A DNA stretch of 64,000 nt from Acorus gramineus (Eukaryota; Streptophyta; Magnoliopsida; Acorales; Acoraceae): positions 3,551,747-3,615,746 of the forward strand of contig JAUJYN010000016.1 of assembly GCA_030737835.1 (NCBI GenBank). The letters run 5' to 3'. The first letter of the stretch is position 1; the number at the start of each line of letters is the position of its first letter. The notes beneath the pieces are model-generated. The model was not told the origin of the DNA and made no database searches. It worked only from the letters and a program-made list of their open reading frames with translations. Both the position numbers and the translations under genes were made by a program. Shown piece by piece: positions 48,647-60,844 of the stretch.

Positions 48647-49963
48647 TGTAGATACCCCAATTTTGACAGTTCAAAGAAAAGAAAATACTTCAAGTAATAT
48701 TTAGAAATAAACACATTTAGAACCTAAAAGAAAACACCTCAAAGAAGGAAACTGGAAAGAGAAACCCTGGCCCCAACACTTAGAAAAATCAAAAGGGAAA
48801 GAATAGGAGACTAGTTAAAAGCAGTCGCCCATCCTTGGGCGGCTAGTTTGCAGTAGCCGCCCCCCAACCGCCTCCCAAAGATGGGACATAAAGTTAGCAT
48901 TTAATGCTGATGATTGCAGTGGTTTCTCATATTTAGCCACCCCTTCTCTGACAGGTTATTCTTAGTAATCACTCCAAGCCACCGCTTGTCAGAGATTGGA
49001 CGTTTAGCAGGTCATCATAGGGGTAGCTTCTCAGGAAAAGCCGCCCCTCACTGGGCGGCTAATTACAACATGCTGCCCCTCACCTGGACATAATAAAAAA
49101 CACAAAGATCTAATGAGGGTCAAATCAAACACCCTTGTATCCAATTTAATCTATTGTCCAGTGGATACTCCCCTACCCCTTTTTTACTATAAATAGGGCT
49201 TCAACTCATCAATCCATAATCAATCTACTCAATACAACACATTCTCAATCAAAGCCATTCATTACCCTCACCACCACCACTTGAAACCCTTGAGAGAGAA
49301 AGAGAAAAAGTCACGTTTTGAGAGAAGGAAAGCCATTTCCCACCAAATTCTACTCTCCAAAATCCTGGTTAAACCTGATTTAACCTTAGCCAAAGCCCAA
49401 ACCAAACCCTACCCAGGTTCTACCCAAATAGAGCTAGGTCCCAGGCGGCTAACCCTAACTAGCCGTCCCCCTTCAGGCGGCTAATTTGTGCTATCCGACC
49501 TCCCACTTCCACCTTGTCTTTCAAACCTCCATTTGTCAAGTCCCCAAAGCAGAAAATTATTCCCTGTTTTCACCTCTGTGTACGGCTGGCTGTGTCTCAG
49601 AGCAAAGAATCCACAATCTACCCCTCCCGAAGGCAATCAACAGCAACACCAACTTTTCCTGCTTTTTCAAGAAAGCAGGTGGCGATCACAACTACCCCTG
49701 AATCCTCCTGAAGAGCTGTCGGATGCCTCAACAAGGAACCAAATCAACCACACCCCCCTCCCCTTTCCCGAGTGGTGATCTGTCCAAGAGCCTGCAAGGC
49801 GGATCAAATCTGAACCTCCGAAACAATCACCACACACGCACACCGGTGCCCAACCTAAAAAACCACGGAACAGCCGAAAACCATTATCGACAACGGTGGT
49901 TTGTATCTGCTCATCTTTTGACAGGCGCTTCCTTTTGAGAGGAAGCGAGTTTTTTCCTCTACA
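48647..49963 (+). repeat. LTR, family D, plus strand, 1.3 kb
   Basis: It begins TGTAGATACCCCAATTTTGACA and ends CCTCTACA, giving inverted TGTAGA/TCTACA ends. A TATA box (CTATAAATAGGG) lies near 49189-49200, followed by a leader with AATCAATCTACTCAATACAACA. Six GGCGGCT/AGCCGCC motifs occur. No 5 bp duplication is visible (GCGGT on the left, CATGG on the right), so it may be a remnant of a larger element. Confidence 0.65.
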
Positions 49964-50102
49964 CATGGTTATTTTAAAGACGATGTACATCATTTTTCTA
50001 AATTTACTATCACTGTTATGTGGAAATAAGAAGTGATGTAAAATCCTAATGCTTTTATTTGAAACTGATTTATTATTTTGTTATGGATTTTGTTCACCTT
50101 CA

Positions 50103-50970
50103 GCCCCATTTGGTTCGTGTCATTCTGTGATAGAATTTGATTCCATGTGAGATTATTTGGAAAGTGTATAAAATCCAATGTTTGGTTGGTAGTAATTTTG
50201 ATGGTAATTGTGAGTCCCACTGGAATTAAAATCCATCCATGTGGGAAAATAGAGTGGAATCAGATTCCCACCCTTTGTGGTGGTAATCTCAAATTCCACT
50301 AGGAATCCTAAATTAGATTATTATTATACTATTTACAAATTAATGAAATTACTATGTATATCCCTTCTAAAATAAATAGCCTCCTCTCTTTTTTTTCCCG
50401 CCACCAATATAATCGGTTTATAGTCATTTTGATTTTTTAACTAAAAAATTCTGTTATAATTTTTATATGTGATGTGAAAAATCTTAATTGTGTATTACAT
50501 ATTAATTTATATTTTTAAATTTAATTTTTATTTTTGTAGATGGGTTTAGATATTATTATAATTGGTATAATATGTGGTGTGTTATGTGGGTTTAGGCCTA
50601 AACCAATACCTCTGAATCCTAACTAATAAAATTGGTTATTTAGCTGATTTAGAAAAATTACTACTATTATATGTTTAATTACATAATTGGTTATTTTATT
50701 TATTTGTATTCATTAAATATTTATAAAAAAAAATTATTATTGTGATATAGATAAAGAAATAAATTTTACAAATATATATAATAGTAAGGGTATTTTAGAC
50801 ATTTAAATCAAATTCCTTATCATTTTCCATATATAAACCAAACACTTGAAAATGATTATTTGGAGAAAACCATTAGCGAACTAAACAATCTGATAGAATC
50901 AGGATTTTTGATAAAATAATTTCTGATAAAATAATTGCACCAAAAAAAATGACATGAACCAAACGGGGCC
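50103..50970. mobile_element. Tourist-like element, 868 bp
   Basis: The left end GCCCCATTTGGTTCGTGTCA and the complement of the right end (GGCCCCGTTTGGTTCATGTCA) are inverted repeats of the common plant PIF/Harbinger MITE type. TCA lies on both sides. Inside are further inverted matches (GATAGAATTTGATTCCATG / complement near 50890). No transposase is encoded. Confidence 0.65.
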
Positions 50971-51316
50971 TCAGTGTGATTTTGGTGCGGGGTCTCAGTG
51001 TGATTTTGGTGATCTTTTAATGGATACATGGAGCCAATGATACAGATTTGAACGGTCCGAGTGACATGCAGTGAGGGAACTATAAATCGTTGAGTGATGA
51101 TACCTTGGGGTCCATGCATCGGACGGTGGTGGCAAGTCAATTTAATTGGGTTGGTGATCCGATGGTTGGCTAGAATTTCTTTTGTCAATTTTTATTTCGT
51201 ACATTTGAAAAGGCCAACACCTTTGTCTCTTACTACTTTTGATGTGGATGGATTCCCTGAAGTTAATATTAACGGTGGGGGAGTTTTTAGATCCAGTATA
51301 TATTAATATTTTATTA

Positions 51317-51988
51317 GGTTTAAAGATATTTGAGTCCTTATAAATCCATATAAGTCCTTATAAATTTAGAGCATGACAATTACAATCCTAAAAATATAGA
51401 AAATGTCTAATACATCCTACCGTTAAATCGTTATTAATTAATCATAATTAAAATTAACCATAGGAGTGATTTTACTATTATTTCCTCCCTCTACAATGCA
51501 CAACCTAGTCATTAACAGGAGCTTTTTAATTTGTATAATCAACCCTTAAAATGTAAAATAAAAAGTCTAAGTCATATCTATAGTATATTAAATACAATAC
51601 ATAAATAAATAAAATCATCATCACAATTACAATTGTTTGAAATAAATGCAAAAAAAAAAAAAAAAACAATGGAGCAGTACGCAATAATAACATCAAAATC
51701 CACAAAAGAAAAAGAAAAAGAAAGTGAAAATGAGTTTGATCAAGGGCCAAATGGTCATTTAAAAGGATATATATAATTTTTCTATTTTTTTTTTTGTGAT
51801 TTGTATGGGTGTTTAATTTGACACAAATGGAATATTATGATAATTTAATATTAAATTGGATAAAAAGTTAACCCAAAGACTAAATTGACTAACCATAGTA
51901 GTTTAAAGGACTTGTATATCCGACTCCAAGTTTGCAAGGACTTATATGGGTTTATAGATGTTTACAGGGACTCAAATGTTTTTAACCC
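51317..51988. mobile_element. Mutator-like MITE, 672 bp, 9 bp target duplication
   Basis: Left end GGTTTAAAGATATTTGAGTCC and complement of the right end (GGGTTAAAAACATTTGAGTCC) are inverted repeats, continuing inward with ATATAAGTCCTT. The perfect 9 bp repeat ATTTTATTA flanks it (51308-51316 and 51989-51997), the Mutator hallmark. No coding potential. Confidence 0.8.
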
Positions 51989-52009
51989 ATTTTATTAATA
52001 TCTCTAGTA

Positions 52010-53632
52010 GGACACGTCTATCCTCACACACCATTTGCCTAATAACACCAACCAAAATAAAAATAAATAGATGCACTCATTTTATTCCCATTAAAATCAC
52101 CAACCACATCTCCCCACCAACCCAAAAATATCAATTTCTTAGTTCCCACCAACCAAATCAAATAAAAAAACCCCTGATCTTCACCTCCTCTTTCTCTGTT
52201 CATTTCCTATGCTGAACCGTGACGTTCGCCATCGACGGCACCAGCTGAAAGCCCGTTCACCCTCCGACGACCCTCCCGTTGATGGTTGTAGGGGGATGAT
52301 TGAAGTAAGTCAAATAAATGGACATATTTGTCCCAGTTCGACCAAACTGTCGTCGAGTACATTTAAACTACTTCAACCGCGTTCCTATCGACCTGGGGAC
52401 GACAAACGCATAGTCCTGAAAAGGGCTATCGGGTTGACATGGTCACAGTCGACTTTGGATGAATTCATTCGACCATAGGCGTGTCGATTCTACATGTACC
52501 CACATGATGAATACCATGTCCTAGTTCGATGGACATCCCATCGAAATATATATACTAGTCAGGTTGACTGAAGGGCCATCAACTCCTGGTCGACATACTC
52601 TTTGTCTTGTGGCCTTAGTGGGGTTGACGATCCCATAGTCAACCTGTGGCATAAATGCCCGACCTTGAGCCCGTCGACCTGGATGTTCACATTCATTTTG
52701 TCAAAGAACCAACCAAACTACTAGTGGAAATTGCCTAACATGTCTTTGAACACGCATGGATTCTCTCCAAGTGGATCTCCCCAAGCACGAGAGCTTGCGG
52801 AAGCCACCACAGTTGGGAGCACATCCTGCACCCCTCCCGCACCCACACGCGCCCCTCTCCGCCACCCCATGTGGGGATGCGGTGCGGCGCACGTCCCACG
52901 TGGACCTCGCCTCCACAAGAGCCGCAGCGGTATATCAGAACGATTTCAAAGACGACGGACACGCACCTAAAGAGACGGGACCTCGCGTCGAACACTTGGT
53001 GGACGATCGGGATCAACGACTGCACAAGGAGGCCGTTCTCGGGCGGTTGGAGATGGTTCTTGGCGAGTCTGTGCCTTATGAGCCTCTCGGACAACGCCTT
53101 GCAGTTGAGGTCATTGATGCTCGTCACCAATGGTTTCCTTCAGGAGCCAAAATATGTCATTTGGAACTAGGGTTTCCTCTTCCCAATCCAGTCTCACCGA
53201 CAAGGGTTTCCTTCATCTCCTGTTCATCCATAGACCACTCTCCCACCCCACATGGACCGTCCGCTTGTGATCCCCGTCGAGATCCTATCGGACGATGATA
53301 AAGACAATGTCACTAGCCCATTGTTGAAGCCCCTTTAGAAGAAATTGAAGCAGATCAACGACGACGCGTGCGACGAACAACCAAGTGGCTCTCACACTTG
53401 AGGGCGAGTTTCATGACGACGTCAAAGTTGGAGAAGAGGGATAGGAGGAGAGCAGAGCGGGTGTTGAGGGAGAAAACACGGTGATGAGAGAGTGTGTTTG
53501 TATAAGAAATGGTGGTTGGTGGGTTTAGATCTTCACTTTAGCCATATGAGTTTAGCAAAAAACCAAGTGATGGATGCTGGCTAAAGTATGTTGGTGTTAT
53601 TAGGCAAATGGTGTGTGGGTATAGACACACCC
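52010..53632. mobile_element. Mutator-like non-autonomous element with possible captured sequence
   Basis: The ends (GGACACGTCTATCCTCACAC on the left; complement of right GGGTGTGTCTATACCCACAC) pair as inverted repeats and continue with CACCATTTGCCTAATAACACC, about 42 bp in all. A 9 bp duplication is not clear (TCTCTAGTA against TATATCATA). The left half has GTCGAC-rich repeats and CCCCACCAACCC motifs like the element at 11831-14740; the right half (52740-53300) is GC-rich with exon-like composition. Confidence 0.65.
52740..53300. other. GC-rich, exon-like segment inside the Mutator-like element
   Basis: This stretch is far richer in GC than its surroundings and stays open in more than one frame: a plus-strand frame of 180 codons (52756-53298) and a minus-strand frame of 131 codons (52735-53130). 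I recognise neither product. It may be a captured host gene fragment, as in Pack-MULEs, or simply GC-rich filler; the reading strand is not decided. Confidence 0.35.
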
Positions 53633-53639
53633 TATATCA

Positions 53640-55508
53640 TATGTTTCTCTTACATAACCGAATAATACACACACTTGTAAAATGCGCATGTAATGCTATC
53701 TTCAACTGTGATACCATTGTTTTCTTTTTAACAAAAAGCAGTTCATTCGTGAAAAAATCTAAGATGACATTCTAAAGACTGAAGCAACCATAATATTTAA
53801 TAAATATATTCAATAATATTTATGACACTAATAATAATTAAATTGATTTAAATATTTTTTACTATCACATTGATCATGTTCACAGCTTGAGCAAGAGATT
53901 ATACGTATGTAATTATTCAAATAAGAAAATCATCAATTATAAGAAATATATCTACAATTTCATATCTTTGACTACGCAACTCCATCATATGGTATTCCCA
54001 TGTCACATGAACAAATAGGAAATATTTCATCATATTATTATACTATATATTTGATAAGGTGACGACAACAGATATGTGAAATGTATTAAAACTATAAAAA
54101 GATATATATTTAATGAATATGATTCCATTTGTAATTTTAGTATTTATTAAATGAGAACTCTCTAGTCAGAGAGTGGTAGAAGTCCCTCCGAATGGTTCTC
54201 CTATATACGATCAAGTCATCTTTAGGGCTTGATGGATGAATCATTTTCTCCTCTTGATTTGAATATCTACTTCTCTTTTTGTCATTCCTTCCACGGTTAA
54301 GATCTCATGAAATTCCTATCCAGATTGTCCATTCTTTTGCCAATGATCATGGTATTCATATATCCCCCGGTGATCATGTCATTCAAAATAATATTAATGA
54401 GCTTAATGAACATTAATCAGAAGACACCAAATAGAATTTAATTTCTAAAACGGATGGGTAGTGATCGGCAGGAGACATGTGGCGACTATGATTGGACCAT
54501 GGAGAATAAGCCCTAATTTTCGCATTGTAGTTTCTCCTCTGTTAAAAATCAGAATTGATTGTCATGAATTTGACTACCTCCTCATAATATGTTTTTTTTT
54601 TTATGTAGTCAGGTTCTTATTAAACCTAATTGAGCTATGACAAGACTTGTAGCCTAAGGACGTATTTATCTCTTCCATCAATAATCTTGAGTGTTTCTTC
54701 TCTTTGAGAGTTATATATTTAGAATCTTGACATAGATAAGATCATTTATCATTCTTATGCTATGTTATAATAGTATGGTTATTCGAGTAAATAGACCCCA
54801 CCAAATCTGAACACGTTTTTGTTTCTCTCTTTTTTAAAGTAACCTAATCTATCCTGGTTACTTCTCTATTTATTTATCATTGTGAGATACATAAATTCGC
54901 ATCGCATATTAAATTTTGAGATAATATCCTAATTAATTCTATTTTACTTCTATTTCTTTCCAAAATGGCCATAAAAAGTATATGGATTCATTTGAAAATT
55001 CTACATGACTTCATGCATATTTGGATGAATACAAATAGTTGTTGAAGAAACGAAGTTCAAAATAGAATTGATTTGAGTAAAACCCAATAATTTTATTTTC
55101 TCACAGTGATGGCCTAGAAAAAGATAGACACCAATGGATCAAGCATGCAATGACATATACACACCGGGCGAGATGCGGCTTGGGTTTATCTAGGCTAGAT
55201 CCAAGCATAGGATGTTAATTTAATGAATACATAGCAGATGTGATTTTTCACATCCATATTTTTTCATTAAGATATGAATACATACATGGATGTTGGTCAG
55301 ATTTGAAAATTGATTTCTATATTTGGCTACATCGAATACGAATACAGATACGGGCTGGATATTAATCGGATATCAATTCGAATATGTTTGAATATCATAT
55401 TATATTAGTCATGCTTAAAAATAATTTATATTGAATAAATATGAAAAGACAACCACTAATATGTTAGAAATCAGCAGATTAAATACATTTATATAACAAA
55501 TAATGTTA
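53640..55508. other. AT-rich intergenic sequence
   Basis: No gene is visible. Near 55230-55400 are repeated ATATGAATACA / GAATACGAATACAGATAC motifs, similar to those around 62640-62720, pointing to a shared old repeat into which later elements inserted. Confidence 0.4.
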
Positions 55509-55513
55509 ACTAG

Positions 55514-55849
55514 CGTAGGAGGTGGAATTGGATCTTCCTCGACTAGGCAGGATTTGGGGACGATCCAAACTTTCGATGCAGAGCATCAAGAGAACCTCCG
55601 TGTCGGTTGTCAATCCCCGTTCATCAGATCTCTCTCTTTGATCTTCCGCTTCAGTCACCTGTAACTCACACCAATGTGGTGTTGGCTAACAGCCCTCGTC
55701 AGATCTCCATTAAAGTGAGAATTCAATCTTGAGTATAGGGTTTTGGGGAAGAAGAAGTGTGTACTTTATGTTGAAGGGGATGCATTTCTATTTATAGGTG
55801 GAGGTGGCGTGCCTACTATGCTATGGGGGGTTGCGGATATCATGAGATA
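55514..55849 (-). repeat. Partial 3' LTR of the Tat-like element
   Basis: It aligns with 60845-61190 of the 5' LTR, including GTGGAATTGGATCTTCCTC, the CTGTAACTCACA block and the CTATTTATAG TATA site, and stops after ATCATGAGATA at about 55849, where protease coding sequence starts. The U3 part is missing. Confidence 0.85.
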
Positions 55850-56503
55850 CTCCTGCTCGAAGTGGCGATGGCATAACACCTTCTTGCAACAACTTGATCC
55901 CCACGTATTTACATGATCCCTTGGGCGGTACTGTAGCGCAGTCTCTGATGGTAGGTCGAGGGAATAGCTTTCATCGCCCCCAACCATCTTCACCCCATGA
56001 TCGCGTTGTATGGAGACGGGAAATCCATTATGGTGAACATTGTCATGACCGTCACTTCTTCGGCCCAAACTGGTAGGCTGATACATTCGGCTGGTCTGGC
56101 ATGGCTCCCATTGAAGGCAACTAATGGGTCTTGAACGGGATCGAGACTTGAATGCTTTAATCCCATCCTTAAGAATGGCTGCATGAATAGAATGCCAGCT
56201 GAGCTACTAGTGTCAACCAATATTCACTTCACATCATAATTTACAATTCACAGAGTAATGGCGAGGGCATTATTGTGCGGTGTGTGCACGTCGGTGTGAT
56301 CCTCATCGGAGAAGGTTATGACATTGGGCTCCTCGGTCTTAGGTCATTTCATAACCAGAAAATCGACTTGCATGAATTTGTTGGACCCGAGGATTCTTTT
56401 TCCCATTCGTCTGACTATTTTTGGATCTTTAGCAGGTGGCAGTCCTCTGCAGATCATATCAACAACTCCAATAGCCGTTGTTGGAGCAACCAAGGTGACA
56501 TGT
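55850..56503 (-). pseudogene. Tat-like gag-protease junction with aspartic protease, broken
   Basis: The protease would cut the Gag-Pol precursor. Reading leftwards: GVVDMICRGLPPAKDPKIV, ITFSDEDHTDVHTPHNNALA, then VDTSSSAGILFMQPFLRMG, which holds the active-site region (D-[ST]-[GS] type; D-T-S here), then PVQDPLVAFNGS, VMTMFTIMDFPSPYNAIMG and KAIPSTYHQRLRYSTAQG, the standard Tat-lineage order. Stops occur before VDTSSS and after NAIMG. Sequence ends at CYAIATSSRS, where the 3' LTR begins. Confidence 0.85.
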
Positions 56504-58710
56504 TGTCACGCCCTAGGGCGGCCGTCCCCGATACGTGGCAAATATATATAATATCAGCAGTCCATACAGGAGATCAATAAAAGACTCTAAACAACATAAA
56601 AAATGACAACACAATCAATAATGTAGCTGACATAATATATATACATATAGCGGAAGCTTAAACGACTGAGTCTGTAATTCAAAGACATATTACATACCAG
56701 AATACATAATCAACTGTCCTGTGAGAGCCAATATAACAAAGACATCCATATCAAGTGTTGTGCCCAAGCACGGATAACAATACATACAAGCAAAGAAGGG
56801 GATGCTGATGGCCTCTCACTCGCAGAACCCAAAACGTGAACGCTGCTCCGCTACTGATGTGATGCCCCGGGGAGCTCCTCCTTCAGATCCGACTCAGTAA
56901 CAACTGGAGGAAAAGAATATGCGAGGGGTGAGCCACACGCTCAGTGAATGGCACAATCTATGCAACACAACTCATATTAACCTTAAAATAATTAAAGTCC
57001 CTAAACGGGAGTAACTGTACAAGCTAGTGGGTCGTAACATCGCCGACCCACCTCACCCTCACCCTCACCCTTTAGGGGTGACATGGGCCTTTTGGGACAG
57101 ACTAGACTGCTCTCCACCCTTGGTCCACCAGTTGTCCATTCCCCCGCGTAGCCTCTACCTGGTATACTCCCACGATCAGTACCCTCCGAACGCATCGGTT
57201 GTACCTATAGATGGGAGCCCTCTGTCAGGACAGCTTTCCCATCGCCGGGGAGTCCCTACTCGGATCCAACGAAGGGGAGAAAACAACCTACTCTCACGGA
57301 TACGATCCTCTTGGATCCGTTGACAACGATTACTAACACTACTAAGGTAATGAATTCTCAAGAATTCCTCCAGGGCGCATAACTAAGATGCGGGGAAACA
57401 TATATTATAATAACAAGGTTATAATATTTTCTAAGGCATGCTTATACTAACATAATCTCATTTTGATTTAATTAAATTAAACTAAATGGGAAACATGCAT
57501 GGGTCAAGGCTTTTCAAGCATGGGACATGGTGTCTAGACATGTATGGCCTCTATACATGATACATGGATGTATATCCCTAGCATACAATGTCTAATATGG
57601 CATGGTTACATCATAGCAAAACATGCATTAACATAGTTTTTCATTGACACAAGTTAATATGCAATTATGGTGCCCCAGGGGAGGGCAATGCACGCCTACG
57701 TGCATCGAACGCCTCCCTACTGGGTTGGATTGACCCACTCACCGCAACCCGGGTCGTTGCGTGACCGTTCGCCAAGATCTGCAAGACATGGGCATTCAAT
57801 ATGGTGAGTAAACTACACAAATATACATGAAATTTACTAGAAATACCAAATACTCGGACAAGCATGCATACGGACTCGCACACATGCGAGCACGCACGTA
57901 CGCACGCGAGTCCGAGTGCCCCGACACCTACCCGAACCCTTGGGCAGCCACACGCATGCCCCCCCCGCACGCGTACGCACGCATACGCACGCACGCACGC
58001 GCCCCAGCACCCTTGGCGCACTGCCGCGCGCCTGCCCGCGCGCCCAGACGCGCTGCCGCGCGCGTGTGCAAGCTCGTGCGCGCCTGCGCGCACCGCGCGT
58101 CCACCCCGCGCTCCCTCGCGCGCACTGCGCACCCATGCAGAACCCCGCGCGCACGCCCGCGCACCTGCGCGTATGCGCGCGCGCCCGCCAGTGCGCCCGT
58201 CTGCGCGCACCAGCGGCCCTCTGCGCGTGCAGATGGCCCCGCGCGCGCGCCCAACCTTCCCCCACCCCCTCCTCAGCCCTCCCACACCCCCTACTCCATA
58301 TGCATAGCATGCTTGACCACTTAAAAACCCTAACAATCATCTAAACAAGGCTAAGGGAGGAGGAAAACTTACCAAAAAGGAGGGGAAGGAAAAGGGGGGA
58401 AACTCGGGTGCCCTTTGCGCACCAAACCACCACAACCGCCACCACCAACACCACCACCTTCTCAGCCACTCTTCAAGCCCTTAAATGGCTGAAAACAGGG
58501 GTGGGGAAGAGGCATGAGAGGATTTAGAGAGAGGGGAAACAAAAATAAACAACACACAAAGTTTGTACATACACATACCTTCTCTTCTCCTTTCTAGGTC
58601 TTTCTTCTTCTCCTTCTTTTTCTACCTCTATTTAGAACAACCAAGAAGAGGGAGTGAAGGAGAGAGTGAGAGGGAGATGGGGATTGAAGGGGACGCCCAC
58701 CACTAGTGAC

Positions 58711-58742
<32 letters not shown>

Positions 58743-59148
58743 TTTATGAGAAAAAAAGGGTTGGTGAGGCTTGACTTTGAGTCAACCCAACCACACAAAA
58801 AAACAAAAGCACTTGACCAAGTCAATGGTCAACTTTGACTTGGTCCAAGTCTTCTTGACTTGGTCAAGTCACCCTTTGACATTCCAAAATCGGTCAAAAC
58901 CCGGATACGATTCGGAACTGTCAAATTTTCTAAAACGTTACCGGAATTTGATGAAATTTTTGTGAGTGGCTCAAAATGGCACCAGGACTCATAATGTGCA
59001 GTTAGATTTTCAATCGGAGTTCTCGAGCTCATGCAGATAGCTAAAAGTCTAAAATTTTAGCGGTTCCGATCGAAAAAAGAAAAATTGGAAAACTGCCAGA
59101 AATGTCCCAAAGGTGACCAAAAGGCTAAAAAGTGACACATATATAACA
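56504..59148 (-). mobile_element. Solo LTR, family A, 2.6 kb, inside the Tat-like element
   Basis: On the minus strand it begins TGTTATATATGTGTCAC and ends GGGCGTGACA. CATGT flanks it (56499-56503 and 59149-59153). Removing it restores the gag reading frame. It closely resembles 30108-32698, with a CpG-rich stretch at 57860-58250, the splice-like segment near 57740-57810, a (CA)n run at 58711-58737 in the leader, and the G-rich array near 57050-57075. Confidence 0.92.
58711..58737. repeat. (CA)n microsatellite in LTR leader
   Basis: A perfect CA run in the U3/leader region of the solo LTR at 56504-59148; shorter versions occur in the related copies near 32273 and 34415-34440. Confidence 0.9.
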
Positions 59149-59153
59149 CATGT

Positions 59154-60777
59154 TTATTAGGTCTTTCCTCTTGCTCTGTGTCAACAAACTCTCTCAGCTT
59201 TCCTTTCCGAACCATTGCTTCCATGAACCCTTGAAGCGTCCGACATTTCTCTATTTGATGGTCGAAGCCCTGGTGAAAGTTACACTTGAGACCTTTGTCT
59301 CTTTAGCGGATCACCCTTCATCGGTTATGTCCACTAAAAGAAAGGTGTGTCCTTAATTTTCTCTAGAATCTGGAAGAGTGGGATTCTGAACCTTATGTAA
59401 TGCGTTTCCCTGGCCTCGTTCATTGTGGTTTCATCTTTCTTTTCATTCCATTCTTGCGCCCCTTTTCTTCTCGAACATGTGAATTTTTAGAGACCGAAAC
59501 AACAATTTGGCGTAGTGGGGATTCATCTTCCACTTTGGCATACTTTTTAGCTTGGCACATAAGGTCGTTCATAGTTTCCATGGCGTGCTTGACCAGAGAG
59601 TTCTTCAGGTTGTGCTTTGGAGGCAACCCATAACAAAAATCCATTACAGCAGTGTAACGGTCGCACCTCTTGACCTCAAACATCAGAAGTTGGAATCGAT
59701 TGACATAATGCTAAATCAATTCTCTTTGTTGCATATGAATCTTCATGAGGTCACCCAGGTCTTTCTTCTGTTTGCGGCTGCAAATAAATGCTTAGCAAAA
59801 ATCGCTTTGAGCTCTTCAAAACAACGGATCGTGCCTTCGGGTAGCTGGTGGAACCAACCGAGAGCTACATCTTCTAGGTTGGAAGGGAACATTCGGCACA
59901 TGAGCTCGTCATACTACTCATAGAGTGCAATGGCATGCCGAAAGCTAAGCATGTGATTGGACGGATCAGAGGTGCCAATGTATAACTGAAACTTTGGTTG
60001 GACGAACTTCTTTGGCGTTGCGGTGCGCAATATGCATGGTAAAAGGGAGAGACAAACCCTTGAAGGGCCCTCACCACGAAGTCGTGATCTTTTCTGGTGG
60101 TCGCCTTGCTTTTATATGTCCGCATGGGCCGGCTGAGGTACTCTTCATTGTACTTGTCATCAGTCGACTCTGAATAATGGCTAAGATTTCTGGGTCAGCT
60201 GCGGCGGAGCGGTAGCTCAGGAGAGTGTCGTCATTCTCGGCACTCTGGGTGGTAGGTCTGTTCGTGGTGCCTCTTGTGTTTGGACTTAGCCGCAACTTTC
60301 CTGGTGAGCAACCCTGATCGATCTTACTCCTTGTTATGCTCTCCGTGATGTCCATTAGAAAAATGCACGAACTCTTCATCATCATTGTCCGCTCCTAGGG
60401 TACTCTTCAAAGATCTGCTCTCCAGCTAAGGTACTCTTCGAAGATCTGCTCCTGATTTCTTTGGCACTATGCAACGAGGCTCTATGGGGGGGAGGAGGAG
60501 GTGGTGGATCCGCCATGCCTGGTATTTTCAAGATCTCCTCCATTATGTTCTCTAAGCGGTGATACTTCTCGCTCATTGCCTAGAGCTCCTTTGCCAAATA
60601 CCGGTCATGACTTTCTTTGGTCAGGGATTTCGGTGGTGGCAGGGTTGATTTGTTGACAGATTCGTCTGGTAGATCTTGGATCAGAGAATGTACAATCTTA
60701 GATCTTGGTAGAGGGTGTCCATTAACCGCTACTCCGCCATGCACTATAGACTTCTCGGCTCCACTTCTGGTTCTCAT
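59154..60777 (-). pseudogene. Tat-like gag, broken
   Basis: Gag forms the virus-like particle. The start is set at 60775-60777 (MRTRSGAEKS), the first ATG past the primer site. Pieces in several frames read a Pro-rich N-terminal region (GMADPPPPPPPHRASLHS), capsid motifs near 59850-60050, then FCYGLPPKHNLKNSLVKHAM and TMNDLMCQAKKYAKVEDE (59420-59683), and a C-terminal knuckle CNFHQGFDHQIEKC followed by GFMEAMVRKGKLREFVDTEQ near 59165-59285. These match the Tat lineage. Multiple frameshifts and stops exclude function. Confidence 0.85.
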
Positions 60778-60825
60778 GGTCTCCTTCCCAAATCTGTGGT
60801 AGGGAACAACTTTTCATATTGAGTC

Positions 60826-60844
60826 CCACAGATGGAGTCCAATT
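60826..60844 (-). other. Primer-binding site of the Tat-like element, degenerate
   Basis: Directly inside the LTR the minus strand reads AATTGGACTCCATCTGTGGG, a worn form of the TTGGCGCCGTCTGTGGG-type site common in Tat-lineage elements. Confidence 0.6.

Noticed and set aside
57665-58344. 223-codon minus-strand frame
   Set aside because: GC-rich stretch of the solo LTR at 56504-59148.
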